Positions 25,677 to 35,176 of a stretch of DNA of 64,000 nt are shown here, one piece after another; position 1 is the stretch's first letter, and the number at the start of each line of letters is the position of its first letter. This DNA is from Woeseiaceae bacterium (GTDB lineage Bacteria; Pseudomonadota; Gammaproteobacteria; Steroidobacterales; Woeseiaceae), in the NCBI GenBank assembly GCA_028279985.1, contig JANQMR010000024.1, positions 1 to 64,000 on the forward strand, given 5' to 3'. The translations under genes were made by a program, and so were the position numbers. The notes under the pieces were generated by a model. The model worked only from the letters and a program-made list of their open reading frames with translations. It made no database searches and was not told the DNA's origin.

Positions 25677-26423
25677 GTGAACCAATCGACGATCGCCGTG
25701 AAATTCGGCCTCCCGCGACCCGAGGCAGACGCGGTCCGCCGCAGCCGCCGGCGCTACCTGCAGATTGCCGACGAACTCGCCGATTCCATCCGCGCCGAGG
25801 GCATGCCACCGGGGCATCGACTGCCGGCCGAGCGCGATCTGGCAAAACGATTCGATGTCAGCCGGCAGACCGTTCGCGAGGCGCTGGTCGCGCTCGAAGT
25901 CGCCGGCATCGTCGAAATCCGGCTCGGCTCGGGCGTCTACGTCGGTTCCACGAGCCTGGCCGACTCGCATCCGAAGTACGAGGACGAGCCCGGTCCGCTG
26001 GAGATTCTCGAAGCGCGCCAGGTTTTCGAAGGCGAGGCGGCCGCGCTTGCGGCCGAGCGCATCGGCAACGAGGAGCTTCAGCAGCTAAGGAGCTGGTTGC
26101 GATTGATGCTTCGGGCCGCGGAGGCGGGCGACACCGGGGAAACCGAGGCGCACGATCACCGTTTTCACCTTGCGATCGCCGAAGCCAGTCGCAATAGCGC
26201 GATCATGAGCACCGTCGACCGGCTCTGGCAACTCCGCAGCCAATCTGAGATCAGCCGCTCGTTTCACGAACGGGCGAGAAAGCAGGGCTCGAAGCCGAAC
26301 ATCGCGGACCACAAACGCATTCTCCAGGCCCTGGTGCGACGCGATCCGGAGGCCGCACGCGACGCGATGAGGCAGCACATTGGCCGTGTCTACGACGAAT
26401 TCTCGCGCTTTTCGCTCGCTTGA
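25677..26423 (+). CDS. GntR family (FadR subfamily) regulator
   Basis: Likely repressor of the divergent manD operon and its own operon. Winged helix at about 25-95 (YLQIADELADSIRAEGMPPG, RLPAERDLAKRFDVSRQTVR), then an all-helical FCD ligand domain (about 105-240) with the metal-ligand pattern EARQVFEGEAA, DHRFHLAIAEAS and DHKRILQALVRRD. The start is GTG 25677. The effector is probably a uronate-pathway acid, as for UxuR/ExuR. The second GH92 gene starts inside its 3' end. Confidence 0.88.
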   Translation: MNQSTIAVKFGLPRPEADAVRRSRRRYLQIADELADSIRAEGMPPGHRLPAERDLAKRFDVSRQTVREALVALEVAGIVEIRLGSGVYVGSTSLADSHPKYEDEPGPLEILEARQVFEGEAAALAAERIGNEELQQLRSWLRLMLRAAEAGDTGETEAHDHRFHLAIAEASRNSAIMSTVDRLWQLRSQSEISRSFHERARKQGSKPNIADHKRILQALVRRDPEAARDAMRQHIGRVYDEFSRFSLA

Positions 26424-28797
26424 GATCGGGCGGCGCGAGAGCTCGGGCGGCAGGGCCCGGCTCGCACGTGCCTGGGCATTGACAGGCCTCATGCTCGCAG
26501 CACTGGCGGCGTCCGGGTGCAAGCAAGAGCGGCCGGTCGATCTCGTGTACCCACACCTGGACACGGTCAACAGCCGCTGGTTCTACTTCGACTCGGCGTC
26601 GCTTCCGTTCGGGATGGTCAATCTGAGCCCGGACACGGAGCTCGGCGGCGCATGGGGCAGCGGCTATCGCTATAACACCCATGAGATCAAGGGATTCAGC
26701 CATGTGCATGCCTGGCAGTTGTCGGGCCTGTCGGTCATGCCCGTCAATGTCGACGTGCCCGTCGAGCAACTGCGCACGGATTACTTCTCGCCGTTCTCTC
26801 ACGACGACGAAGTCGTTCGGCCGGGCTATCACCGCGTGCACCTCGACCGTTACGGCATCGACGTCGAGCTTACGGCGACGAAACGCGTCGGCTTTCACCG
26901 TTACCGCTTTCCGGCGGGCGGTAAACCTGGCATCGTCTTCAAGCTCAGCGGCCAGCTCGGTCCCAGCGAGCTAACCGAAAGCCGTCTCGAGATCCTGAGC
27001 GACCGGTCGCTGGCCGGATTCGTGACGAATGGGCCGACGCGGCGCCGGCCGAAGCCCGCGCGGGTTTACTTTCACGTCGAATTCGACCGCGCGATTGACG
27101 GCATGACGGCCTGGCAGGGCGACAGGATCGCGGACGGCGCCGACCAGGTCGGCGGTCTCGACGCCGGCGCAATGATCCGGATCCCGCCGACCTCCGACCG
27201 GCTGCTGATGAAAGTCGGCATCTCCTATGTCAGTACCGCAAACGCGAAGCGCAATATCGATCGTGAATTGCCCGGCTGGAATTTCGACGCGATCGCATCC
27301 TCGGCGGGCGACGAATGGAACGAATGGTTGTCTCATATCACGGTGACCGGCGGTAGCGAAGATCAGCGACGACGCTTCTACACGGACCTGTGGCACGCGC
27401 TGCAAGGCCGACGGGTCATCAGCGATGCCAACGGCGAGTATCTCGACCAGACCGGCGCCGAGCCCGTCGTTCGGCAATTGCCCCTGGATGCGGTGGGGCA
27501 ACCGGTCTTCGATCAGTACAACTCCGACAGTTTCTGGGGCGCGCAGTGGACGATCGCGACCTTGTGGCCGCTGGCCTATCCTGCGCTCGCGTCGGACGTC
27601 GGCAACAGCCTCGTTCAGTACTACAAAGACGGCGGCCTGATCCCCCGCGGCCCGTCGGGCGGTAACTACACCTTCGTAATGACCGGTGCGTCGTCGACAC
27701 CGTTCATCGTCTCGAACTGGATGAAGGGCATTCGCGATTTCGATGTCGACGCGGCCTATGCGGGAATGAAAAAGAACCATTCGCCGCGGGGCCTGATGAG
27801 CAAAGCCGGCTACGAACACGCCACCAGCGTCGGCGGCGGTATTCGCTATTACCTGGAGCGCGGATACATCCCGTTTCCCCTACCCGAAGACGTCGACGAC
27901 GGGCAGGGTTACCGCTTCCACTGGAAGGGCGCGGGGCAGACGCTCGAGTATGCATTCCAGGACAGCGCACTCGGTAACCTGGCGCGCGAGCTCGGGCATG
28001 CGGACGATGCAGCGTATTACCTCGGGCGCGCCCAGAACTACCGGAACCTGTTCGATGCCGAATCGGGCTTCATGCGGCCGCGCGAAGCCGACGGGTCCTG
28101 GCGCGATCCGTACGACCCCTATGATTACGAGGCGGGATTCGTAGAGTCGAACGCGGCCCAAATGACCTGGTTCGTACCGCACGATGTTGACGGTCTCGCC
28201 GGGCTGATGGGCGGCAGGGACGAATACGTCCGCCGTCTCGACGCGGCATTTGTCACGGCGTCGGAGCTCGGCTTCACGGCGGGTAAAGCGCACGCCGACG
28301 AAAAAAACGAACGCTACAGGCGTATCCCAATCAATTACGGCAACCAGCCCAGCATTCAGACGGCATTCCTGTTTGCCGCGGCCGGCGCGCCCTGGAAAAC
28401 GCAGTACTGGTCGCGAGAGGTGATTGGCGCGGTCTTCTCCGGCCTGTCGCCGGAAACCGGATACAACGGCGACGAGGACCAGGGCCTGATGGGCTCGCTC
28501 GCCGTCCTGATGAAAATCGGTTTGTTCCAGCTAAGCGGCGGCACCGAACCCGACCCGGTGTACTGGATCGGCAGTCCGATCTTCGACGAGATTGCGATCC
28601 GTCTCGATCCTCAGTACTACGACGGCGATACGTTCGTCATCAAGACCGTCAACAATTCGGACGAGAATCGCTTCGTTCAGTCGCTGCGCCTGAACGGCAA
28701 GCCGCTGAATCGAACGTACCTTCGCCACAGCGAAATCGTGACCGGCGGAGAGCTGGTTCTCGAGATGGGAAATACGCCCGACACGTCGCTGCGGTAA
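26380..28797 (+). CDS. GH92 family glycosidase, lipoprotein
   Basis: A second GH92 enzyme, 805 residues, divergent from the one at 19-21 kb. A lipobox LAASGC is near residue 46. It keeps VDLVYPHLDTVNSRWFYFDS, FWGAQWTIATLWPLAYP, NQPSIQTAFLFAAAG and GDEDQGLMGSLAVLMKIGLF, the counterpart of the GH92 catalytic Asp region. TTG 26380 with GAGG upstream gives a long N-region before the signal; GTG 26386 is an alternative. It overlaps gntR by 44 bp, so it is likely co-transcribed. Linkage specificity may differ from the first. Confidence 0.88.
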   Translation: MAVSTTNSRAFRSLEIGRRESSGGRARLARAWALTGLMLAALAASGCKQERPVDLVYPHLDTVNSRWFYFDSASLPFGMVNLSPDTELGGAWGSGYRYNTHEIKGFSHVHAWQLSGLSVMPVNVDVPVEQLRTDYFSPFSHDDEVVRPGYHRVHLDRYGIDVELTATKRVGFHRYRFPAGGKPGIVFKLSGQLGPSELTESRLEILSDRSLAGFVTNGPTRRRPKPARVYFHVEFDRAIDGMTAWQGDRIADGADQVGGLDAGAMIRIPPTSDRLLMKVGISYVSTANAKRNIDRELPGWNFDAIASSAGDEWNEWLSHITVTGGSEDQRRRFYTDLWHALQGRRVISDANGEYLDQTGAEPVVRQLPLDAVGQPVFDQYNSDSFWGAQWTIATLWPLAYPALASDVGNSLVQYYKDGGLIPRGPSGGNYTFVMTGASSTPFIVSNWMKGIRDFDVDAAYAGMKKNHSPRGLMSKAGYEHATSVGGGIRYYLERGYIPFPLPEDVDDGQGYRFHWKGAGQTLEYAFQDSALGNLARELGHADDAAYYLGRAQNYRNLFDAESGFMRPREADGSWRDPYDPYDYEAGFVESNAAQMTWFVPHDVDGLAGLMGGRDEYVRRLDAAFVTASELGFTAGKAHADEKNERYRRIPINYGNQPSIQTAFLFAAAGAPWKTQYWSREVIGAVFSGLSPETGYNGDEDQGLMGSLAVLMKIGLFQLSGGTEPDPVYWIGSPIFDEIAIRLDPQYYDGDTFVIKTVNNSDENRFVQSLRLNGKPLNRTYLRHSEIVTGGELVLEMGNTPDTSLR

Positions 28798-28989
28798 AAC
28801 ACTCCGCGACGATAATCCGCCACAATTACGACCGTATCGGTCAGGTCTAGCGCCAAATTGAGCGCCGGCAACACGCCGTCATAGGATTGCTTGACGCTGA
28901 TACTCTCGGCGACTCCGTTTTCGTGCTCGCCGAATACGATTTCATGATATCGATGCGGCCGAGCGGATACGCCCCGGCCGCCTGCCGCG
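28798..28989. other. 192 bp convergent intergenic region
   Basis: Lies between the ends of GH92 (+) and the ABC ATPase (-). No terminator hairpin with a T tract was found, nor a gene I would support. Confidence 0.4.
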
Positions 28990-30066
28990 TCAGGCGGCGA
29001 CGCTCGAACCGGATCGATTGAAATAGTGACAATGGACCCTGTCGAAAACGATGCCGATCTCGTCACCTACGTCGGCTTGCATGTCGCCCTCGATACGGAC
29101 GACGACGGGCTCGTGTTCCGCCTCGAGGTGCAGGTAAGTCTCCGAACCGAGGCGCTCGATGAGCGCGACGCTCGACTTGAGATCGGATTGCCCGTTCTTG
29201 CTGACACGGATGTGCTCGGGTCGGATGCCTATCCGGATTTCGTCGCCGCTTGCGAATCCCGCCCGCGCCGGGATCGAGATCGCCTGCATGCCGATACGCG
29301 CGACGCAGGAATCGCCCCCGGCACGCTCGATCTGCGCCGGCAGGAGATTCATCTTGGGCGAACCGATGAATTGCGCGACGAACGCGTTCTCCGGCTTCTT
29401 GTACAAGGCCATCGGCGCACCGATCTGAGCCACGGCGCCTCCCTGCAACACGACGATCTTCTGCGCCATGGTCAGCGCCTCGACCTGGTCGTGCGTTACG
29501 TAAATGATCGTCGAGCCGAACTCCTGGTGAAGCCTCTGGATTTCGGCCCGCATCTGTACGCGCAGCATCGCATCGAGGTTCGACAGCGGTTCGTCGAACA
29601 GAATGACCTGCGGCCGTTTGACGATGGCGCGGCCTATGGCAACCCGCTGTCGCTGCCCGCCCGAGAGCTCGACGGGCTTCCTGGCCAGCAGGTCTTCCAT
29701 GCGCAGGATAGCCGCGACCTCTTCGACGCGCTTCCTGATTTCGGGTTTCGGGATCTTCTTGAGACTCAGCGCGAACCCGATGTTGTCGGCAACGGTCATG
29801 TGCGGGTAGAGGGCGTACGACTGAAACACCATCGCGATTCCGCGCCGGTCCGGAGATACCTCGTTCATGCGCTTGCCGCCAAGGCGAAACTCGCCCTTGC
29901 TGATGCTCTCGAGCCCTGCAACCAGGCGCAGCAACGTCGACTTGCCGCAACCGCTGGGGCCGACGAATACGGCAAATTCGCCCTGCTCGACGACGATGTC
30001 GACGCCTTTTATGACTTCGACGTCGCCGAAGCTCTTCCAAACGCCTTCCAATTCGATTCTTGACAT
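28990..30066 (-). CDS. Sugar ABC transporter ATPase (MalK/UgpC/MsmK type)
   Basis: Energises the adjacent MalF/MalG-like permeases. Walker A GPSGCGKST at residues 36-44, signature LSGGQRQ at 134-140, Walker B VILFDEP at 154-160, and the H-loop in YVTHDQ. The C-terminal OB-fold regulatory part (about 240-358) contains IRIGIRPEHIRV as in MalK/UgpC. 13 bp separate it from the permease gene. Last gene of the LacI-controlled ABC operon. Confidence 0.95.
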   Translation of the reverse strand: MSRIELEGVWKSFGDVEVIKGVDIVVEQGEFAVFVGPSGCGKSTLLRLVAGLESISKGEFRLGGKRMNEVSPDRRGIAMVFQSYALYPHMTVADNIGFALSLKKIPKPEIRKRVEEVAAILRMEDLLARKPVELSGGQRQRVAIGRAIVKRPQVILFDEPLSNLDAMLRVQMRAEIQRLHQEFGSTIIYVTHDQVEALTMAQKIVVLQGGAVAQIGAPMALYKKPENAFVAQFIGSPKMNLLPAQIERAGGDSCVARIGMQAISIPARAGFASGDEIRIGIRPEHIRVSKNGQSDLKSSVALIERLGSETYLHLEAEHEPVVVRIEGDMQADVGDEIGIVFDRVHCHYFNRSGSSVAA

Positions 30067-30079
30067 GACCTGTGTCCGA

Positions 30080-31000
30080 CTAGCCCTTTACACCGCCCGA
30101 GAACGTGCGCGTCAGAAATTTCCGGGCAAAGCTGAATGCGATGACCGCGGGCAGCGTGTAAATCACGGCCAGCGCAGTCAGGAACCCGTAGTCGATCCGG
30201 TCGATGCGCAGAAACGCCCTGAACAAGCCGAGGGGCAGCGTCTGCAGCTCGGGCGAGGACGTGAACATCAACGGCATCAGGAAGTCGCCCCACGCGCTGA
30301 TGAAGGCAAACAAGCCGGCTGCCGCCAGTCCGGGCAGAGCGAGCGGAAGCAGGATACGGCGTAAGGTCTGCAGCGTAGACGCGCCGTCGAGCGCCGCCGC
30401 TTCCTCATAGTCGACCGGTATCGCGTCGAAGAACGTCTTCATGATCCAGATGGCGAGCGGCAACTGCATCGCCGCGAGCACTAGAATCAGACCCAGGTAG
30501 CCGTCGACGAAGGAAAAGATGCGGCTCAAGAACAAGGCCTGCGACGGATCGCTGACGACTGCATTGATCGTCGCGTTGACCCCGTCGTTGAGCGTCAACA
30601 TGACCTTGTAGACAGGCACGATCAGCGCCGGCGGCGGCACGATCCGAACGAGGATGATCGCGTACAGCAGCGGCGCTTTCCACCAGGCCCTGGTACGCGA
30701 CAGCGCGTAACCGCCTAGGCCGGCGAAAACCAATACGATGATCGTGGCGATGCCGATGACGACGACCGAATTGAGCAGCCACAACATGCCGCTTTCGTTG
30801 ACGAACAGGTTGCTGTAGTTCGAAAACGTCACATCCTCTGGCCAGCGCAGGAATTGGCTGGGCTTTGCGTCGAAGGACGCGACAAGCACCCACAGGAAGG
30901 GCACGGCACAATAAAAAGAGATAAACAGCAGGATGCCGTAAGCACGCAAGTTGCCGCGCCGTTGCGACGCTGCCGATTCGACCGTAGCTCCGCCGGCCAT
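30080..31000 (-). CDS. Sugar ABC transporter permease, MalG type
   Basis: Inner-membrane permease with six predicted helices and the ATPase-coupling EAA loop DYEEAAALDGASTLQTLRRI near residue 196. ATG 31000 (MAGGATVES) starts 2 bp after the partner permease; a longer frame reaching 31678 is antisense-like and not conserved. 306 residues. It pairs with the MalF-type gene. Confidence 0.93.
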   Translation of the reverse strand: MAGGATVESAASQRRGNLRAYGILLFISFYCAVPFLWVLVASFDAKPSQFLRWPEDVTFSNYSNLFVNESGMLWLLNSVVVIGIATIIVLVFAGLGGYALSRTRAWWKAPLLYAIILVRIVPPPALIVPVYKVMLTLNDGVNATINAVVSDPSQALFLSRIFSFVDGYLGLILVLAAMQLPLAIWIMKTFFDAIPVDYEEAAALDGASTLQTLRRILLPLALPGLAAAGLFAFISAWGDFLMPLMFTSSPELQTLPLGLFRAFLRIDRIDYGFLTALAVIYTLPAVIAFSFARKFLTRTFSGGVKG

Positions 31001-31002
31001 GC

Positions 31003-31896
31003 TCAGATCTTGACCTTGAGCGCGCGCACGTAAAAGACACCGATCAGCATCGAGATGACGAGGCTCACCACGGCCACCGCCGCGCCATAGCCGAGCTGAA
31101 AGGCCGTAAACGACTGGTTGTAGATATAAATGCCGATGATCTCGGTGCTGTTCGCCGGACCACCGCGGCTCAGTGTGTAAACCAGGCCGAAAATCGCAAA
31201 GGTCGTCACCGTCGAGACGAACATGTACAGGAAAATCGTCGGCATCAGCATCGGCAGCGTGATGCGAAAAAAGATCTGCCGGTCCGTCGCGCCGTCCACC
31301 TTGGCCGCCTCGTAGACGTCCTTCGGTATCGACTCCAAGCCGGATGTCAGAAGGATCATCGCAAAAGCGATGCCGCGCCAGGTGTTGACGATGATGATCG
31401 CCATCAGCGGAAAGCTGAACAGCCACTGCTGCGGCTCGACGCCGAACCAGCCGACGATGCGGTTCAGGGTTCCGTACTCGCCGGTCGCGTACATGGAGAT
31501 CCAGATGAAGCCGACCACCATCTCCGGCACCGCGTTCGGCAGTACGATAATCGAATTGAAAATCGCCTTGAAGCGTATCGGGCGCCGCAGACAAAGCGCC
31601 GACAGCAGCCCGAAGGCGAACTGACCGATGACCGCGGAACCGATGACGAATATCAGCGTGACCTTGAGCGAATTCCAAAACAGCGGGTCGGTGAACAGAC
31701 GGGTGAAATTTCTGAGGCCGACGAAGGACGAATCGCGGGCCGCGAACCCCAACAGGGCTTCGTTCGTCAAGCTCAGGGCGATCGCATAAAACGCGGGAAA
31801 AACGATGAGTCCGGCCATCAGGAGCAGCGCGGGCGCCATCAGCAGGCGCAGATAAAGCTGTTTGCGTGCTTCGTAGCTCAGGGTCATTCCCACCAT
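31003..31896 (-). CDS. Sugar ABC transporter permease, MalF type
   Basis: Partner permease, about 297 residues, six helices, EAA loop KDVYEAAKVDGATDRQIFFR near residue 195. ATG 31896 or 31887 could start; both follow purine-rich sequence. No large periplasmic P2 loop, so it is like the short MalF homologues of oligosaccharide importers. It lies 19 bp after the binding-protein gene. Confidence 0.92.
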   Translation of the reverse strand: MVGMTLSYEARKQLYLRLLMAPALLLMAGLIVFPAFYAIALSLTNEALLGFAARDSSFVGLRNFTRLFTDPLFWNSLKVTLIFVIGSAVIGQFAFGLLSALCLRRPIRFKAIFNSIIVLPNAVPEMVVGFIWISMYATGEYGTLNRIVGWFGVEPQQWLFSFPLMAIIIVNTWRGIAFAMILLTSGLESIPKDVYEAAKVDGATDRQIFFRITLPMLMPTIFLYMFVSTVTTFAIFGLVYTLSRGGPANSTEIIGIYIYNQSFTAFQLGYGAAVAVVSLVISMLIGVFYVRALKVKI

Positions 31897-31915
31897 CGCC
31901 CGAATCCGCCCGCCT

Positions 31916-33241
31916 TCACCGCGCCGCGGCTTCCACGGCCTCGTCTCCCAGGATGTTGCTGACGTACCTGAACAACAGTTCCTGCGCCCCGGCTGCATCT
32001 TCGCGACCCGTCAGCAGACTCTCGGTGGCCCGTGCGACGCCCGCCATCAAGGTGCTCGATCCGACGGTCGTCTGCACGGCGCTCGCGCGGGTAAGCTGCG
32101 CATGTGCGTCGTGCAGATGGACCAGCGCCGCGAAGCCTTCGTGTTCTTTCGCATCGAGTCGCGCGGGCACGTTGCCGAGCCCGGTTGCGTAGGCGATCGA
32201 TGCATCGACCGAGCCCAGCCTCAGCGCCACCTGCCTGGCTCGCACCCTGCTTCGCGATTTCTGGTTCACGGCCCACCCGTACACCAAGGCAGCCATGACG
32301 TGCCGGCCGCCGTGCTTGCCGGGCATGTCCCAGGTCGCGACGCGTTGCTCGAGATCGGGTATCGGATTGCGGCTATTCGGCCCCCAATCGAAAACCACGC
32401 ACCAGGTGCCGCAAGTCGTCACCAACAGTTCCCCGGCCGGAAACATCTCGTACTTCGGAATGATCCAGGGCTCGGGACTTAACAGCGGCTCGATCGGCGT
32501 AAGCTCTTCTTCTATCAAGGTCTCGTAGAACTCGAGTGCATCCCGGACGCCTGCCGAACGCAGCCTGTAACGGCCGGCGTCGCTCAACAGGAGTGGATCG
32601 GAGCTGCCCGCGAGCAAGTGCCGAAAACCCTCGGTGTAGGCGCCGGTGCCCCAGGTCAGGCCGGCGGGGAACAGCAAGGCGTAATGCCCCGTCTTGTCGC
32701 GAATCGCGCGGCCGCGATCCAGAAGGTCCTGCCAGTCCGCCGGTTGATCCGTCGAGATGCCGTGCCGTTCGAGAATGTCCTTCCGATAGTAAAGCTGCTC
32801 CACCGCAAGAATCGACGGCACGACATAGGACTTCCGATCGAAGGTCGCCTTGGCGAGCTGCCTTGCCAGCGGTGCGAGCGCTTCGTAGCCGTCCCAGGCT
32901 GCGAGTGTCTCGCTCATGTCGGCCAGGTAGCCGGCCGCGGCGAGGTCGTCGATCTGCTGGTCGCGGGGAACGGTAAACACGTCCGGCGCATTGCCCGAAC
33001 GCAGTTCGGTAACCAGCTTCGTGAAGTAATCGAGCGCCGGGCTCGGATACTCGACGACCCGGATTTCGATACCGAGCTCGCGTTCGATGTCCGGCACGAG
33101 TGTGCGTAAGGCATCCAGCCTGACGCTGCGGTGCTCCGCGATCCGGATGACGTCCTGGGCGCCGGTCACCGGGGATTGCAGCGCCAATACCGTCCCCAGC
33201 AGCACTGCCGCGTATCGAACTGATTTGACGATCCGCCCCAT
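31916..33241 (-). CDS. ABC transporter extracellular solute-binding protein
   Basis: Periplasmic sugar-binding protein of the family 1 (MalE-like) cluster. ATG 33241 gives a signal peptide (to about residue 28, ending PVTGA). The mature chain has ELRSGNAPDVFTVPRDQQID, VPSILAVEQLYYRKDILERH and GTWCVVFDWGP. 441 residues. It is the first gene of the operon, directly behind the palindromic LacI operator at 33327. Given the linked GH67 and UxaC, aldouronic acids or glucuronides are the likely ligands. Confidence 0.9.
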   Translation of the reverse strand: MGRIVKSVRYAAVLLGTVLALQSPVTGAQDVIRIAEHRSVRLDALRTLVPDIERELGIEIRVVEYPSPALDYFTKLVTELRSGNAPDVFTVPRDQQIDDLAAAGYLADMSETLAAWDGYEALAPLARQLAKATFDRKSYVVPSILAVEQLYYRKDILERHGISTDQPADWQDLLDRGRAIRDKTGHYALLFPAGLTWGTGAYTEGFRHLLAGSSDPLLLSDAGRYRLRSAGVRDALEFYETLIEEELTPIEPLLSPEPWIIPKYEMFPAGELLVTTCGTWCVVFDWGPNSRNPIPDLEQRVATWDMPGKHGGRHVMAALVYGWAVNQKSRSRVRARQVALRLGSVDASIAYATGLGNVPARLDAKEHEGFAALVHLHDAHAQLTRASAVQTTVGSSTLMAGVARATESLLTGREDAAGAQELLFRYVSNILGDEAVEAAAR

Positions 33242-33290
33242 CGTCCTGCCCCCCCCCGGATACGCTGCCGGATCCTTATGGCGCGCATTG

Positions 33291-33341
33291 CAATTCATGC
33301 TTGGTCGCCTACAATATCCGGCAATATGACACCGGTGTCAA
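33291..33341. promoter_or_regulatory. Divergent promoters and LacI-type palindromic operator (site 1)
   Basis: TGACACCGGTGTCA (33327-33340) is a perfect 14 bp palindrome. On the minus strand TTGACA inside it is the -35 of the binding-protein gene, with GATATT 17 bp away. On the plus strand TTGCAA-16 bp-TACAAT would place the start of the Gfo/Idh transcript at the operator. The Gfo/Idh start codon is only 7 bp beyond the palindrome. Confidence 0.85.
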
Positions 33342-33347
33342 ATTAGC

Positions 33348-34346
33348 ATGAAACTTGCCATCATCGGCACGGGGACCAAGGCCCGGCAGTACCTCGACAC
33401 CTGGGCGGCGCGCCTGGACGTGGATATCGTTGCGTTCGCCGATCCGAGCGCCGAAGCCAGGTCCCTGGCCGCAGCCATCTCGGCACAACACGGAATGCCG
33501 GACGTCGCCGAGTTTTCCGTTTGGGAGCAACTACTTGCGGACCTCTCGGCGAGTCTCGACGCGGTCTACATCTCAACGCCGCATGCCTACCACGCCGAGC
33601 AGGCGATTGCCGCGCTCGGCGCCGGCTGCGACGTGTTGCTCGAAAAACCGATGGTGATGACTACCGAGGAGGCGCACCGGGTCATCGACGCGGAGCGATC
33701 CAGCGGCAAGACGCTGGTCGTTGCATACCAGGGCGGTTTGTCGCCGCTCGTCCAGCAGCTCAGAGCGGATATTCGCAGCCGCGAGTACGGGCAGCTAACG
33801 AGTATCAACGGCGCGATCTGGGAGGACTGGTCCTCGAGTTATCGCGGGCACTGGAAGCAGCAACCGAACATCTCCGGCGGCGGATTCATGTTCGACACCG
33901 GCGCACACCTGCTCAACACGGTATCGCTGATTTGCGACACGGAGATCGACCGCCTCGCCGCATTCGTCGACGACCGCGGTCATCCGGTCGATTCCGTGTC
34001 CGCCGTAGCCGGACGATTGACGGACGGCACCGTGTTCACGTTGAACGGCGCCGGCGACACGATCCCCGTTTGCGAGAGTCGCATCGAACTGTACTTTACA
34101 CAGGCGATCGTGCGCGTCTGCGCCTGGGGCCGATGGATCGAGATCGAACGCCCCGGCCAGGCGATTCGACGCCTGGAGCAGGAATCCGCCAATAACCTGA
34201 TGGACGTATTTCAACAGGTACTAGGCGGCGCCGAAAACCCGTCGACCGCGGAACAGGGGCTCAGGGTGGCGGCCTTTTGGGATGCGATCAAGCTGTCGGC
34301 GAAGTCCGGCCGAATCGTCGTCAAGCCGCTCCGCGCGGCTTCTTGA
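33348..34346 (+). CDS. Gfo/Idh/MocA family oxidoreductase
   Basis: NAD(P)-dependent sugar oxidoreductase. A Rossmann N-terminus MKLAIIGTGTKARQYL, the family motif LLEKPMV, and the active-site segment GGGFMFDTGAHLLNTVS (about residues 177-193). 332 residues. It is divergent from the ABC operon, shares the LacI operator and overlaps the convergent ThuA gene end by 26 bp. ThuA-Gfo/Idh pairs occur in 3-keto-sugar metabolism; the substrate here is unknown. No Shine-Dalgarno sequence is visible. Confidence 0.88.
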   Translation: MKLAIIGTGTKARQYLDTWAARLDVDIVAFADPSAEARSLAAAISAQHGMPDVAEFSVWEQLLADLSASLDAVYISTPHAYHAEQAIAALGAGCDVLLEKPMVMTTEEAHRVIDAERSSGKTLVVAYQGGLSPLVQQLRADIRSREYGQLTSINGAIWEDWSSSYRGHWKQQPNISGGGFMFDTGAHLLNTVSLICDTEIDRLAAFVDDRGHPVDSVSAVAGRLTDGTVFTLNGAGDTIPVCESRIELYFTQAIVRVCAWGRWIEIERPGQAIRRLEQESANNLMDVFQQVLGGAENPSTAEQGLRVAAFWDAIKLSAKSGRIVVKPLRAAS

Positions 34347-35094
34347 ACAGGGTTTGCCGCGGAGCACCCTTTTGCAGCGGAATCGGCCGCGCCCAGTGGT
34401 CGAGACTCCAGCCGGTAGCGTGCGGCTGGTTCACGTACTCGACTGCGTTGGCGAGAATCCGGCGGATCGTCGCATCGCGATAGATCGGAAACGTCTCATG
34501 CCCCGGCGCAAAGTAGAAGACCTTGCCCCGGCCGCGATTGAACACGCAACCGCTGCGCATGACGTCGCCGCCTTCGTACCACGAAACGAAGACCAGCTCG
34601 TCCGGGACCGGTATATCGAAAGGCTCGCCGTACATCTCCGATTTCGGCAGCTCCACGCAAGGCGGAATGCCGGCAGCGATGGGATGCGCCGGTTGTATGG
34701 TCCACAGGCGCTCGCATTCGCCGTCGTCGGCCTCCCGCCATGCGAAGTTGCAACTCGTGCCCATCAATCGCCGGAATATTTTCGCATGGTGTCCGGAGTG
34801 CAGGACGACCAGGCCCATGCCTTCGATCACACGCCGGTGTATCAGGTCGATTCTCGTGTCGTCCAATTCTTCGTGATAACGATGTCCCCACCATACGAGC
34901 ACGTCGGTGGCGTCCAGCAGCGATGCCGGCAGGCCCTGTTCGTCGTCGTCGAGCGTCTTGAGCGTCAGTTCAAAACCGAACGGTTCGAGCCCGGCGACGA
35001 TCGCGCCGCCAATCGACTCCGGGTAGACGCGGCGTACCTCCTCGTCCTCCTTTTCGTGGCGGCATTCGTTCCAGATTGTGACCTTGATGCTCAT
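34321..35094 (-). CDS. ThuA-like (trehalose utilisation) domain protein
   Basis: 257 residues starting MSIKVTIWNECRHEK. The ThuA fold shows VRRVYPESIGGAIVAGL, ATDVLVWWGHRYHEE, GLVVLHSGHHAKIFRRLMG and VFYFAPGHETFPIYRD, a glutamine-amidotransferase-like architecture. Members act in disaccharide catabolism, often with Gfo/Idh enzymes. A longer open frame to 35199 is not conserved and runs through degenerate tandem repeats (35095-35157). It follows uxuB by 82 bp. Confidence 0.85.
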   Translation of the reverse strand: MSIKVTIWNECRHEKEDEEVRRVYPESIGGAIVAGLEPFGFELTLKTLDDDEQGLPASLLDATDVLVWWGHRYHEELDDTRIDLIHRRVIEGMGLVVLHSGHHAKIFRRLMGTSCNFAWREADDGECERLWTIQPAHPIAAGIPPCVELPKSEMYGEPFDIPVPDELVFVSWYEGGDVMRSGCVFNRGRGKVFYFAPGHETFPIYRDATIRRILANAVEYVNQPHATGWSLDHWARPIPLQKGAPRQTLFKKPRGAA

Positions 35095-35176
35095 TGTCGA
35101 TACTGGTCGTTGATACTTGTCGTTGATGCTTATCGTCGATTCTCGTTGATTCGGTACCGCCGGACGGCGCATTTCG

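Noticed and set aside
28677..29066. Minus-strand ORF beyond the ABC ATPase
   Set aside because: It overlaps both the ATPase and GH92 ends, has no start signal and no known family.
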